The notes under the pieces are model-generated. The model was not told the DNA's origin and searched no databases. It saw only the letters and a program-made list of their open reading frames with translations. Of a stretch of 32,486 bases of DNA, positions 15,074-21,102 are shown in pieces. Numbering within the stretch: position 1 is the stretch's first letter; the number at the start of each line of letters is the position of its first letter. The DNA comes from an uncultured Bacilli bacterium (lineage in GTDB: Bacteria > Bacillota_I > Bacilli_A > RF39 > UBA660): contig CANQBI010000018.1 of assembly GCA_947589435.1 (NCBI GenBank), positions 1-32,486 on the forward strand. Direction: 5' to 3'. Made by a program: the position numbers and the translations under genes.

Positions 15074-15940
15074 ATGAGAAAATTAAAAATTATCTTAATA
15101 GCAAGTTTAATTTTACTTTTAACTTGTGGTTGTGATATAAAAAATAAAGTTTTAGAAAATGCGACAATCTATACAACTGTCTATCCCGTTAAATACATTG
15201 TCAATTATTTATATGGGGAAGATAGTACGATTGAAAGTATATATCCTAATGGGGTAGATTTAGAAAATTATACTTTAACCGAAAAACAAATTGATACTTA
15301 TTCTAAAGGGGATTTATTTGTTTATGTCGGTTTAGGTAGTGAAAAAGAAATTGCGAAATCATTTTTAAATAAAAATAATGATTTACTAATTATTGATGCT
15401 ACTTATGGTTTATCCGTATCCGAAAATATTTTGGAACTTTGGCTTGCTCCGAATAACTTTTTAATGCTTTGTAAAAACATTAAAAATTCTTTAAATGAAT
15501 ATTTAGATAATAGTTTAAAGGTAGATGCTGTTAATAAGTTATATGATGAGTTATATGCTTCCGTTTCTTGGGTGGATGCCGAACTTAGAAATATCGCGAG
15601 AGAAGCTAAAGAAAACAATAATAATACTTTAGTGGTAACAAATAGAACTTTTAAATATTTAGAAAATTATGGTTTTGAAGTAATTGTTTTAGAAGATTTA
15701 GAAGAACTAAATGCCGAGAAGACTTTAACTGATTTAAAAAATAATTTTAAAAATGGGAAATATAATGCGATTTTAAAATTAAGTAGTGAAGAGGGAAGCG
15801 AACTTGAAAAAGAATTAGTGGATAGATATAGTGCCCAAGAGATTAATATTAACGATATGATTACTAATAGTACAACTTCTGATTATATTGAAATTCAATA
15901 TGAAAATATAGCCACATTAAGAAATTTATTAATAGATTAG
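15074..15940 (+). CDS. TroA/ZnuA-fold lipoprotein without histidine ligands
   Basis: 288 aa. A signal peptide ends in LLLTCGCD, a slightly irregular lipobox. The body follows the metal-binding TroA/ZnuA plan: TIYTTVYPVKYIVNYLYGED, SIYPNGVDLENYTLTEKQI, GDLFVYVGLGSEKEI, ILELWLAPNNFLML, and a C-lobe with TLVVTNRTFKYLENYGFEVIVLED. In zinc and manganese transporters the second and fourth segments carry the ligand histidines (PHxY/F and DPHxWLDP); here they read VDLENY and ILELWLAP. The whole protein contains no histidine. No ABC permease or ATPase gene is nearby. It is therefore probably not a classic Zn/Mn receptor. Confidence 0.85.
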   Translation: MRKLKIILIASLILLLTCGCDIKNKVLENATIYTTVYPVKYIVNYLYGEDSTIESIYPNGVDLENYTLTEKQIDTYSKGDLFVYVGLGSEKEIAKSFLNKNNDLLIIDATYGLSVSENILELWLAPNNFLMLCKNIKNSLNEYLDNSLKVDAVNKLYDELYASVSWVDAELRNIAREAKENNNNTLVVTNRTFKYLENYGFEVIVLEDLEELNAEKTLTDLKNNFKNGKYNAILKLSSEEGSELEKELVDRYSAQEININDMITNSTTSDYIEIQYENIATLRNLLID

Positions 15941-15982
15941 TATAAATTTGCAAATTTTAGGTCATACTTATATTGTTTATAA

Positions 15983-16012
15983 TTGACTTAAGGGGAGTAC
16001 TTGTGTTAAACT
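15983..16012 (+). promoter_or_regulatory. Promoter of tRNA-Ser
   Basis: TTGACT (15983-15988), 18 bp, TAAACT (16007-16012) with an extended TGT before the -10. Confidence 0.55.
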
Positions 16013-16031
16013 ATAGAAGTATTCTTGGTAT

Positions 16032-16122
16032 GGAGTAGTACTCAAGAGGCTGAAGAGGCGCCCCTGCTAAGGGTGTAGGACGGGTAACTGTCGCGAGAGT
16101 TCAAATCTCTCCTGCTCCGCCA
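16032..16122 (+). tRNA. tRNA-Ser (anticodon GCU), CCA encoded
   Basis: 91 nt with the long variable arm of tRNA-Ser. Acceptor GGAGTAG (16032-16038) pairs with CTGCTCC (16112-16118); discriminator G; CCA at 16120-16122. The anticodon stem is CGCCC/GGGTG, with loop CTGCTAA and anticodon GCT at 16066-16068 (codons AGC/AGU). The T-arm is GAGAG-TTCAAAT-CTCTC. It stands at the left border of the accessory stretch. Confidence 0.95.
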
Positions 16123-16133
16123 TATTGTAATTT

Positions 16134-16155
16134 AACCCCAATAATGGGGTTTTAT
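16134..16155 (+). terminator. Terminator of tRNA-Ser
   Basis: AACCCCA-ATAA-TGGGGTT, 7 bp, followed by TTTATT. Confidence 0.85.
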
Positions 16156-16160
16156 TATGC

Positions 16161-16190
16161 AAAAAAACAGTTATCAATAAATGATAACCG
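16161..16190 (-). terminator. Terminator of the three-repeat RNA
   Basis: On the minus strand, GTTATCA/TGATAAC with a 5-nt loop, followed by seven T (plus-strand A at 16161-16167). Confidence 0.85.
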
Positions 16191-16370
16191 TCATAAATGT
16201 CCTACTTAAAGGACCAATGTCCGACAATGAACTTAACAAGTCCTTGTCCCCTTTAATGTCCTACTTAAAGGACCAATGTCTGACAACGAACCTAAAAGGC
16301 CCTTGTCTTCAAAAATTGTCCTACTTAAAGGACCCATGTCTGACAACGAACTTAACAAGCCCTTGTCTTC
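16191..16370 (-). ncRNA. RNA of three 60-nt tandem repeats behind the PemK-like gene
   Basis: Three contiguous units of exactly 60 bp (16370-16311, 16310-16251, 16250-16191), read on the minus strand, with no spacers. Each unit folds as GACAA...UUGUC around a mini-hairpin, then GGUCCU-UUAAGU-AGGAC. The mini-hairpin co-varies: CUU/AAG in units 1 and 3 becomes CCU/AGG in unit 2. The array has its own promoter and terminator and no credible ORF. A repeated RNA next to a MazF-fold toxin is the plan of type III toxin-antitoxin systems (ToxIN, TenpIN, CptIN), although there the repeats precede the toxin. Function inferred. Confidence 0.85.
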
Positions 16371-16377
16371 TAATAGC

Positions 16378-16406
16378 ATTGTATCATATCACACACATTA
16401 AGTCAA
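16378..16406 (-). promoter_or_regulatory. Promoter of the three-repeat RNA
   Basis: Minus strand: TTGACT (16406-16401), 17 bp, TACAAT (16383-16378) with TGA just before it (extended -10). The -35 overlaps the T-run of the preceding RNA. Confidence 0.85.
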
Positions 16407-16407
16407 T

Positions 16408-16519
16408 AAAAAATGAATATCATTAAAGATATTCATTTGGTGTCCGCAAGGGACAAAATCTGATTTATTTCTAAATCGATATGGGGCTCGTAAAGAGCCA
16501 AATATGTAATTAAATTACA
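16408..16519 (-). ncRNA. Five-hairpin ncRNA directly behind the PemK-like gene
   Basis: About 110 nt on the minus strand. Hairpins in order: 16520-16504 (ATGTAA/TTACAT), 16499-16485 (GGCTC/GAGCC), 16477-16462 (GATTTA/TAAATC), 16455-16441 (TGTCC/GGACA), and the terminator 16438-16411 (11-bp perfect stem) followed by TTTTTT. Its promoter starts 4 nt from the toxin stop codon. No ORF. A string of simple hairpins joined by short linkers suggests a designed structured RNA; I do not recognise the family. Confidence 0.7.
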
Positions 16520-16524
16520 TTATA

Positions 16525-16553
16525 TTTATATCATATTTTATATAAGATGTCAA
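16525..16553 (-). promoter_or_regulatory. Promoter of the five-hairpin ncRNA
   Basis: Minus strand: TTGACA (16553-16548), 17 bp, TATAAA (16530-16525), TGA before the -10. Confidence 0.8.
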
Positions 16554-16556
16554 ACA

Positions 16557-17075
16557 TTATTTTTGATATGTGAACATTTTTATTAAATTGTCATCAATTT
16601 TATTTAAAACAGATTTATCACAAATACATTTATTTTGGTTTAATGGTATTCTGTTTTTACTTATTGTTTTTATTTGCGATAGATTTGCATAAGAGTCTAA
16701 TTTGCAATTTGATGGAGTAGGATATACATTGTTTAATAATTTACCTAATAGTAATCTATTTTTTCCTTTTTTTGAAGTGAGAGGAATTACTGTAATGCAA
16801 TCTGAGTAAATACTATCATTTTTTGTAATAACAATTGCATAGTGTATAAAACTTAATTCTGCTCCAATGTTTATTCCAAAATCAACTTTAATTAGTTGTC
16901 CTCTCATATATTTTTTATAAGTTACTTTATTTGATTTAGTTTCTTTTAAAAATAAATTACTTTCTTTTTCTAACCAATTATCTAAGGTATTAAATTTTTC
17001 AATACCACTTTTATTTACTTTTTTAAAATTTTCACAAGCCAAATCAATCTTACTTGTTTCAGTATTAATATTCAT
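16557..17075 (-). CDS. PemK/MazF-like RNase toxin with N-terminal extension
   Basis: 172 aa. Residues 1-56 are a helical, charged extension. From residue 57 the PemK/MazF pattern follows: MRGQLIKVDFGINIGAE, a strand HYAIVITKND, CITVIPLTSKK (98-103 PLTSKK), LLLGKL, SYANLSQIKTISKNRI (S..QI.TISK.RI), and a final helix. The family cleaves RNA at specific sequences. No protein antitoxin gene precedes it, contrary to usual mazEF order. Two promoter-driven structured ncRNAs follow on the same strand, suggesting RNA control. ToxN and TenpN, the type III toxins, share this fold and length. Ribosome site AAGGAAAA. The promoter lies within palindromes, suggesting autoregulation. Confidence 0.85.
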   Translation of the reverse strand: MNINTETSKIDLACENFKKVNKSGIEKFNTLDNWLEKESNLFLKETKSNKVTYKKYMRGQLIKVDFGINIGAELSFIHYAIVITKNDSIYSDCITVIPLTSKKGKNRLLLGKLLNNVYPTPSNCKLDSYANLSQIKTISKNRIPLNQNKCICDKSVLNKIDDNLIKMFTYQK

Positions 17076-17106
17076 TTTTCCTTCTTTCTATTTTTGTGGA
17101 GGCTTG

Positions 17107-17163
17107 TGTACTTTTTAGTACAAATTGATTATAACATACAAACATATATATGCGCAAGCATAT
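17107..17163 (-). promoter_or_regulatory. Promoter and palindromes of the PemK-like gene
   Basis: Minus strand: -10 TATAAT (17133-17128) and TTGCGC (17157-17152) 18 bp upstream. The -35 lies in ATATGC-GCAA-GCATAT (17148-17163). In the leader, TTGTACT-AAAA-AGTACA (about 17107-17123) forms a hairpin or second operator. Confidence 0.55.
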
Positions 17164-17221
17164 TTTCGTGTTTTTTTAAAATTTATTTTATTTGTAAAAA
17201 AAACACTTTAAAAGTATTGAA

Positions 17222-17479
17222 ATGAAATTAATATCTTATTATAATGAAATTGTTATGTATTATAGGATATATGCATTAGGTAGAATAAGTGGATGGGATA
17301 AAATAGGTCAAGCGTATAGTGATGAGGGTTTGGGTAAAATAATTGACATAGTAAATCCTAATCAATATTGTACAGTATTAGTTGTTAAGCACGATGATGT
17401 ACTTAATGCTGATATACCTGGTCCAGTCATTCAATTAGAAAAACCTATACAAAGGAAAAGGAAAAAGAGACAATATTAG
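17222..17479 (+). CDS. Small protein of unknown function (85 aa), start uncertain
   Basis: A hydrophilic small protein with a core LGRISGWDKIGQAYSDEGLGKIIDIVNPNQYCTVLVV and a basic tail QRKRKKRQY. No family recognised. The ATG at 17222 lacks a ribosome site, and a second ATG at 17255 also has none. It is divergent from the PemK-like gene and shares a long terminator with the convergent regulator gene. Possibly part of the toxin locus; coding status is only moderately supported. Confidence 0.45.
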   Translation: MKLISYYNEIVMYYRIYALGRISGWDKIGQAYSDEGLGKIIDIVNPNQYCTVLVVKHDDVLNADIPGPVIQLEKPIQRKRKKRQY

Positions 17480-17495
17480 TTTCTTTTTCCTTTTT
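17455..17495. terminator. Bidirectional terminator
   Basis: About 16 bp of A/G- against T/C-rich stem (17455-17470 with 17480-17495), 9-nt loop. It overlaps the end of the 85-aa ORF and serves the convergent regulator gene as well. Confidence 0.7.
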
Positions 17496-17735
17496 CTAAT
17501 TTCTTTTATATTCAAAAATATCCGTGATGTCACATTCTAAATAATCACACATCCTAGCAAGAACAGTTATGTCTATTCTTGCTAAGTCTCCAGTCATAAG
17601 TTTTTTAATTACTTTAAAATCAGTATTAGTATCACGCATTAATTTATTTATACTAATATTTTTCTTTTTAAGTATGTCTTCTAGTTTAAAATAATATTTT
17701 CCATTTTCAATTTTAATATAATTAACATTATTCAT
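17496..17735 (-). CDS. Cro/C1-type helix-turn-helix regulator
   Basis: 79 aa, one HTH_XRE/YozG-like domain: KLEDILKKKNISINKLMRDTNTDFKVIKKLMTGDLARIDITVLARMCDYLECDITDIFEY. The helix-turn-helix lies at about residues 27-50, and the CDYLECDITDIF tail is typical of this small family. No extra domains. It may control the toxin/ncRNA locus or the adjacent surface-protein operon. A -10 TATAAT is at 17769-17764 (minus); the ribosome site is GGGG about 10 nt from the ATG. Confidence 0.92.
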   Translation of the reverse strand: MNNVNYIKIENGKYYFKLEDILKKKNISINKLMRDTNTDFKVIKKLMTGDLARIDITVLARMCDYLECDITDIFEYKRN

Positions 17736-17912
17736 TGTCTAACCCCATATAATTTATTTTAGCATTATAAAATATTAATAAAAATTGGTGGTTTACCCAT
17801 TGGATAATCAGCCAATATTCTAAAAATATTTATTATGTTAAGATTATTTTGAAAATAGAAAAATTTTTTATATGTTTTTTATATTAGGTATTTTAAACAC
17901 AAGAGGTGGGAT

Positions 17913-18611
17913 ATGATAAAAGAAAAACTAGACAATAAAACTTTAAAGAAAATATTATTTGGAATAATTATATTAATTCTTATAACTTTAATAAGTATCG
18001 CTATTAAAGATACTCATGCTTATTATAATAGTGAAATAGGACCAATTCCAATATTCACTGGTAAAGTAGGAAACTTTGCTGGTGAAGGAGAAAGTGTAAA
18101 AACAGGACCGCTTACAGATAAAGATACAGATGTAAATATAATTTTTTATACTCAAATGCCTGATAATCCCGATAAATATAAAGAAAGTAAATATGTACCA
18201 GCAAGTGGGTACGAATTAAATCATGAAAAATCAAATTGTTATCCAGCAACAGGAGGAGATGCAACTTATAAAGGTAATCAAGATAGTAGTTATTATACTA
18301 TACAAGAAGATGGAACTGTTCATATTGAATATGATGAGACAAAACCAACACAAGTAGTATGTCGATTATATTATGATAGAGATAAACTATCAGATGTAAT
18401 TATCTATGCTTATATAGAAGATAGCATGGGAGACAAAAAATATAATGACAAAACTTATAAATTAAATAATCAAGTACCAAGTGGTTACAATATGACGACT
18501 TATGAGTGTAAAAGTAAAACGGCAAATACAAAATTTACTTATGATACTGATGGATTTCATATAGATACTATAGGACCAGATACATGTTATGCCTATTTTA
18601 GTAAAAGTTAG
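17913..18611 (+). CDS. Secreted surface protein with SipW-like signal
   Basis: 232 aa. N-terminal hydrophobic helix (about residues 12-31) followed by DTHAYYNSE, reminiscent of the WAY/AYF end of SipW-type signals. The mature part is Tyr/Asp/Lys-rich and beta-like, with four cysteines in pairs (KSNCYP, QVVCRLYY, TYECKSK, DTCYAYF). The ending DTCYAYF recurs in the pseudopilin-like protein at 28354 (DRCYAYF), so these share a small extracellular module. No known function. AGAGGTGG ribosome site; the next gene begins about 11 nt later (operon). Confidence 0.75.
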   Translation: MIKEKLDNKTLKKILFGIIILILITLISIAIKDTHAYYNSEIGPIPIFTGKVGNFAGEGESVKTGPLTDKDTDVNIIFYTQMPDNPDKYKESKYVPASGYELNHEKSNCYPATGGDATYKGNQDSSYYTIQEDGTVHIEYDETKPTQVVCRLYYDRDKLSDVIIYAYIEDSMGDKKYNDKTYKLNNQVPSGYNMTTYECKSKTANTKFTYDTDGFHIDTIGPDTCYAYFSKS

Positions 18612-18622
18612 GAGTGAAAATA

Positions 18623-19789
18623 ATGAAAAGAAAGATATTAATTAGCTTAATAACAATATCTATATTATTGGAAGGAGTATTTATTTATCATTTGTTTAGT
18701 CCAACAAATAATAAAGAATTAGAAGAAGTAAATACTAAAGATTTATCAAGCAATGATAAATCTTTAGCAATAATGGTTCAAAATGAAGATGATAGCTGGG
18801 AAGAAGCAAAAGATAGAAGTAAATGGCCAAGCAAAGAAGATTACGGCTATATGGGAGCAGAATGTACTGATAGCGATGGAGCAAAAATAGATGTATCTAC
18901 TATTTTAAAGTTTGATTTAAATACATATCATGCCACAATAGATACTAAAAATAGTATTTATTGCACCTTATATTTTGCTAAAGGAAAACCATTATTACAA
19001 GCACTAGAAGAGACCAAAGGAACATCATTAAATTTATCTACAGTGGTAGATGGAATGTATAGATATAATGGAGCCTCAACCATTGTAAATAATAACTATA
19101 TATGTTTTGGAACAACTGACAAAGAAGAATGCTTAAATAAACCAGATACATATATGTATCGAATAATAGGGATAACAAGTGAGGATGATAATACAATAGG
19201 ATTAAAAAAAGACCAACTAAAGATAATAAAGGCAATCCCATCATCAGAAAACCAAGTGTGGGGTAGTGATTTTAAAAGCGATACAAAATGGGATTCATCA
19301 AAAGTAAAAACGGATTTAACATCATGGTACAATACAAATATAAAAAACAAACAGCCAAATGGAGCATATTGGGATAGTATGGTAACAAGTCAAAAATGGT
19401 ATAATGCTGACCAAAAAAGTAATCCAGGAAATGTAGAACTAAAAACAAGTCAAAGCGCAGCAAGTAAAGTTGCATTAATGTATGCATCAGACTTTAAAAA
19501 TGCTGGTGCTGGTACAAATTGTTGGCTTTTTATAAAAAACGGATGGAGCGGAAATCTTGTTCCAGCATTTGGTGAATTGACGTTAACTAGATATGGCTAT
19601 TACGATGGTGGTGACGCCTGGACATACTATGCGTGGTATGTGAGCCCGAGTGCCGTTCTGGATTGGGGTTATATAGACATTGAGTATTCGGTTCGCCCAG
19701 TCTTCTACCTTCAATCCGCAATAAATTTAACAGGTACAGGAAAATCGGATAATCCGTTTAGAATTAGAAGTATGAATAATGTTTCATAA
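18623..19789 (+). CDS. Surface protein with C-terminal variable-type domain
   Basis: 388 aa. N-terminal membrane anchor or signal (about residues 4-24), a spacer with a cysteine-bearing module (GAECTDSDG...YCTLYFAKG), then a domain of about 240 residues: YICFGTTDKEECLN, YRIIGIT, LKIIKAIP, KSDTKWDSSKVKTDLTSWYN, ALMYASDF, NCWLF, RYG...AWYV, VRPVFYLQSAINLTGTG. This lectin-fold-like domain is common in gut Firmicutes surface proteins, and similar ends are targets of diversity-generating retroelements. The part between RYG and VRPVFYL (19589-19712) is GC-richer than its surroundings and has a homologous cassette 250 bp downstream. Start ATG 18623 with AGGAG at 18610-18614. Confidence 0.8.
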   Translation: MKRKILISLITISILLEGVFIYHLFSPTNNKELEEVNTKDLSSNDKSLAIMVQNEDDSWEEAKDRSKWPSKEDYGYMGAECTDSDGAKIDVSTILKFDLNTYHATIDTKNSIYCTLYFAKGKPLLQALEETKGTSLNLSTVVDGMYRYNGASTIVNNNYICFGTTDKEECLNKPDTYMYRIIGITSEDDNTIGLKKDQLKIIKAIPSSENQVWGSDFKSDTKWDSSKVKTDLTSWYNTNIKNKQPNGAYWDSMVTSQKWYNADQKSNPGNVELKTSQSAASKVALMYASDFKNAGAGTNCWLFIKNGWSGNLVPAFGELTLTRYGYYDGGDAWTYYAWYVSPSAVLDWGYIDIEYSVRPVFYLQSAINLTGTGKSDNPFRIRSMNNVS

Positions 19790-19811
19790 ATAATAAAACA
19801 AATAGTATAAT
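19783..19811 (+). promoter_or_regulatory. Possible promoter of the template-like cassette
   Basis: TTCATA (19783-19788), 17 bp, TATAAT (19806-19811). Confidence 0.45.
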
Positions 19812-19817
19812 ATAGAT

Positions 19818-20090
19818 AGGTAATCTTGATATAAGTGTTAGGTATGGCCTCAACAACAGCAATTATTGGGCGTGGTATGTGAATTCGGATGGCTCCTTGG
19901 GCTGGAATAATTACAATGTGAACAATACGCTTGCGGTTCGCCTTAAGCCTTCTATAACTTGAATGAATATATGGCTATGGCTATATACTAGGGAAGATAG
20001 AAGACAAAGATTATCTAAGACTTTTAGTCTAAATTAAAAACGGAGATGATATATTTTACGAAATATATCTATTACTCCGTTATTTTTTAT
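19818..20090 (+). other. Untranslated adenine-rich cassette homologous to the variable domain
   Basis: No start codon or ORF upstream, but bases 19840-19962 align with the 3' part of the preceding gene: AGGTATGGC (19840-19848; gene 19589-19597), an identical 13-mer GCGTGGTATGTGA (19870-19882; gene 19631-19643), and CGGTTCGCC (19934-19942; gene 19689-19697). Between these anchors the cassette encodes NNSNYW and NNYNVNNT, i.e. many AAC/AAT codons, as in diversity-generating retroelement template repeats. Lengths differ by in-frame steps (-12 and +6 nt) and the end is frame-broken, so it is not the direct template of this gene. A promoter precedes it and a terminator (20039-20087) follows. No reverse transcriptase in the window. 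Alternatives: silent conversion cassette or pseudogene tail. Confidence 0.6.
20039..20087 (+). terminator. Large terminator hairpin after the cassette
   Basis: AACGGAG (20039-20045) with CTCCGTT (20075-20081), an inner stem around TGATATATTT-TACG-AAATATATCTA, then ATTTTTTATTT. Confidence 0.75.
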
Positions 20091-20266
20091 TTGCAATATA
20101 TTTACATTTGTCATTTACTTATTAATTTACATAATTTTTTCTTGAAAAATGTCAAATTTTACGCATAAAAAAATTTTTTAAAGAAATTTGCCTCTAAAAA
20201 AAGGAAATTCGATATTTTTTTACAATATTAATAGTGAAGGGAGAGAAAAGTCAAAACTTAAAAATT

Positions 20267-20824
20267 ATGCAAACAAAAGAAAAATTAAAAAGTTATACCA
20301 ACATAAAAGAAGCCATTGAAGATTATGTTAAAGAAATTAAAAATAATTTTAAACCATGTGTTGTAATTAGAACTCACAAAAAGGAAGATTATACTAATGA
20401 ATTACAAACGACAATTTATAATAAAGCTAAGGAGGAATTTAAAAAGATTGGTAAAAACATCTTTTTAAATAATGGTGAAGAAATCTATGTATCTAACAGT
20501 GATATTAAAGAAAGCGTTGCTAAGATTGTTAGAAGTGATTATCAAAAGCAATTACTAACAGAACATTTAGAATTGTTTTCTAAATTAGATAAGATAATTG
20601 AAAATGGTAAATTGGTAACTAGTGCTTGTGAAACAAAGAATAGATGGCAAAATCAAAAATGGGATTATTATATAACTCCAATAAAAATTAATGGTCAAAA
20701 ATATATTGTGGAATTTGATACGGCAATTAAGTCTGAGGATAATAAAAAACATTTTCGCATTCAAAGAATATTTAAATTACAAGACATAAAAAAACAAACT
20801 GTTCCGACCGGTATGGTTGAGTAA
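20267..20824 (+). CDS. Possible BECR-fold (RelE/barnase-like) nuclease, start uncertain
   Basis: About 185 aa, basic, soluble. N-terminal part: YTNIKEAIEDYVKEIK...CVVIRTHKK. The C-terminal half (VRSDYQKQLLTEHLELFSKLDKII... WDYYITPIKINGQKYIVEFDTAI...HFRIQRIF) recalls phage barnase-EndoU-colicin-RelE (PBECR) domains, with a helix followed by an antiparallel sheet 'Y.....I.ingk.Y.V.fd'. I regard this as a tentative fold match. Start: the ATG at 20267 has no close ribosome site (AAGGGAGAG is about 22 nt upstream); a GTG at 20234 is in frame but would follow a TACAAT -10 by only 7 nt. Three structured RNAs converge on its 3' end, one overlapping its last 12 codons. Confidence 0.7.
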   Translation: MQTKEKLKSYTNIKEAIEDYVKEIKNNFKPCVVIRTHKKEDYTNELQTTIYNKAKEEFKKIGKNIFLNNGEEIYVSNSDIKESVAKIVRSDYQKQLLTEHLELFSKLDKIIENGKLVTSACETKNRWQNQKWDYYITPIKINGQKYIVEFDTAIKSEDNKKHFRIQRIFKLQDIKKQTVPTGMVE

Positions 20825-20863
20825 TCAACTATTAGACCGGTTTTAGGAACAATTTGTTTTCTA
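20788..20863 (-). ncRNA. Hairpin RNA C of the three-RNA array
   Basis: About 75 nt, minus strand. A perfect 14-bp outer stem (AAACAAATTGTTCC with GGAACAGTTTGTTT), an inner stem ACCGGT/ACCGGT, and an apical hairpin GTTGA-TTAC-TCAAC, ending in seven T (plus A 20788-20794). It is antisense to the last codons and stop of the gene at 20267-20824. Same three-storey fold as RNAs A and B with different stem sequences. Confidence 0.85.
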
Positions 20864-20869
20864 TAAATA

Positions 20870-20898
20870 ATAATACCATAAATGATACGTATTGTCAA
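20870..20898 (-). promoter_or_regulatory. Promoter of RNA C
   Basis: Minus strand TTGACA (20898-20893), 17 bp, TATTAT (20875-20870), TGG before the -10 (extended). Confidence 0.9.
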
Positions 20899-20915
20899 CA
20901 AGAAAATTGACTTGC

Positions 20916-20986
20916 AAAAAAACAGGTTGCTGCGACCGTTCTTCTGAATAAATCAGCGAGTCGGTTTGCAAAACAACCTGTTTCTA
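20916..20986 (-). ncRNA. Hairpin RNA B of the three-RNA array
   Basis: About 70 nt, minus strand. Outer stem AAACAGGTTG with CAACCTGTTT (10 bp) plus TGC/GCA, inner stem ACCG/CGGT, apical hairpin CTGA-TTTAT-TCAG, then seven T (plus A 20916-20922). Confidence 0.85.
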
Positions 20987-20991
20987 TATCA

Positions 20992-21020
20992 ATTGTATCA
21001 TAAAAGAAGTGCTATATCAA
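20992..21020 (-). promoter_or_regulatory. Promoter of RNA B
   Basis: Minus strand TTGATA (21020-21015), 17 bp, TACAAT (20997-20992), TGA before the -10. Confidence 0.85.
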
Positions 21021-21023
21021 TAT

Positions 21024-21096
21024 AAAAAACGGAGCACTTCGACCGGCAGGGTTGTATAACAACTCGATCTCCGGTTTTTGAAATGCTTCGTTTCTA
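21024..21096 (-). ncRNA. Hairpin RNA A of the three-RNA array
   Basis: About 73 nt, minus strand. Outer stem AAACGAAGCATTTC with GAAGTGCTCCGTTT (13 of 14 positions pair), inner stem ACCGG/CCGGT, apical hairpin GTTG-TTATA-CAAC, then six T (plus A 21024-21029). Confidence 0.85.
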
Positions 21097-21102
21097 CAAA
21101 TA

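Noticed and set aside
16191-16370. CRISPR array
   Set aside because: The three 60-bp units follow each other without unique spacers, contain co-varying hairpins, and no cas genes are present.
16181-16426. 81-residue reading frame on the plus strand
   Set aside because: It runs through the ncRNA repeats and terminator; its repeats (SYLKDQCLTT, SYLKDPCLTT) are a by-product of the 60-bp periodicity (a multiple of three). No ribosome site.
17222-17479. 85-aa ORF as the protein antitoxin of the PemK-like gene
   Set aside because: It is divergent, has no ribosome site and does not resemble known antitoxins; only its position suggested it.
19038-19487. Minus-strand reading frames within the surface protein gene
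   Set aside because: Antisense frames of an Asn/Ser/Thr-rich coding region, without ribosome sites or promoters.
18623-20090. Complete diversity-generating retroelement
   Set aside because: No reverse transcriptase or accessory gene in the window, and the cassette differs from the gene by in-frame indels and by non-adenine positions. Kept only as a template-like cassette.
20788-21096. Plus-strand reading of the three hairpin RNAs as terminators of the nuclease-like gene
   Set aside because: Consensus promoters and clean T-runs exist only for the minus strand; three terminators in series spaced by promoters would make no sense. RNA C may still act as a terminator for the gene.
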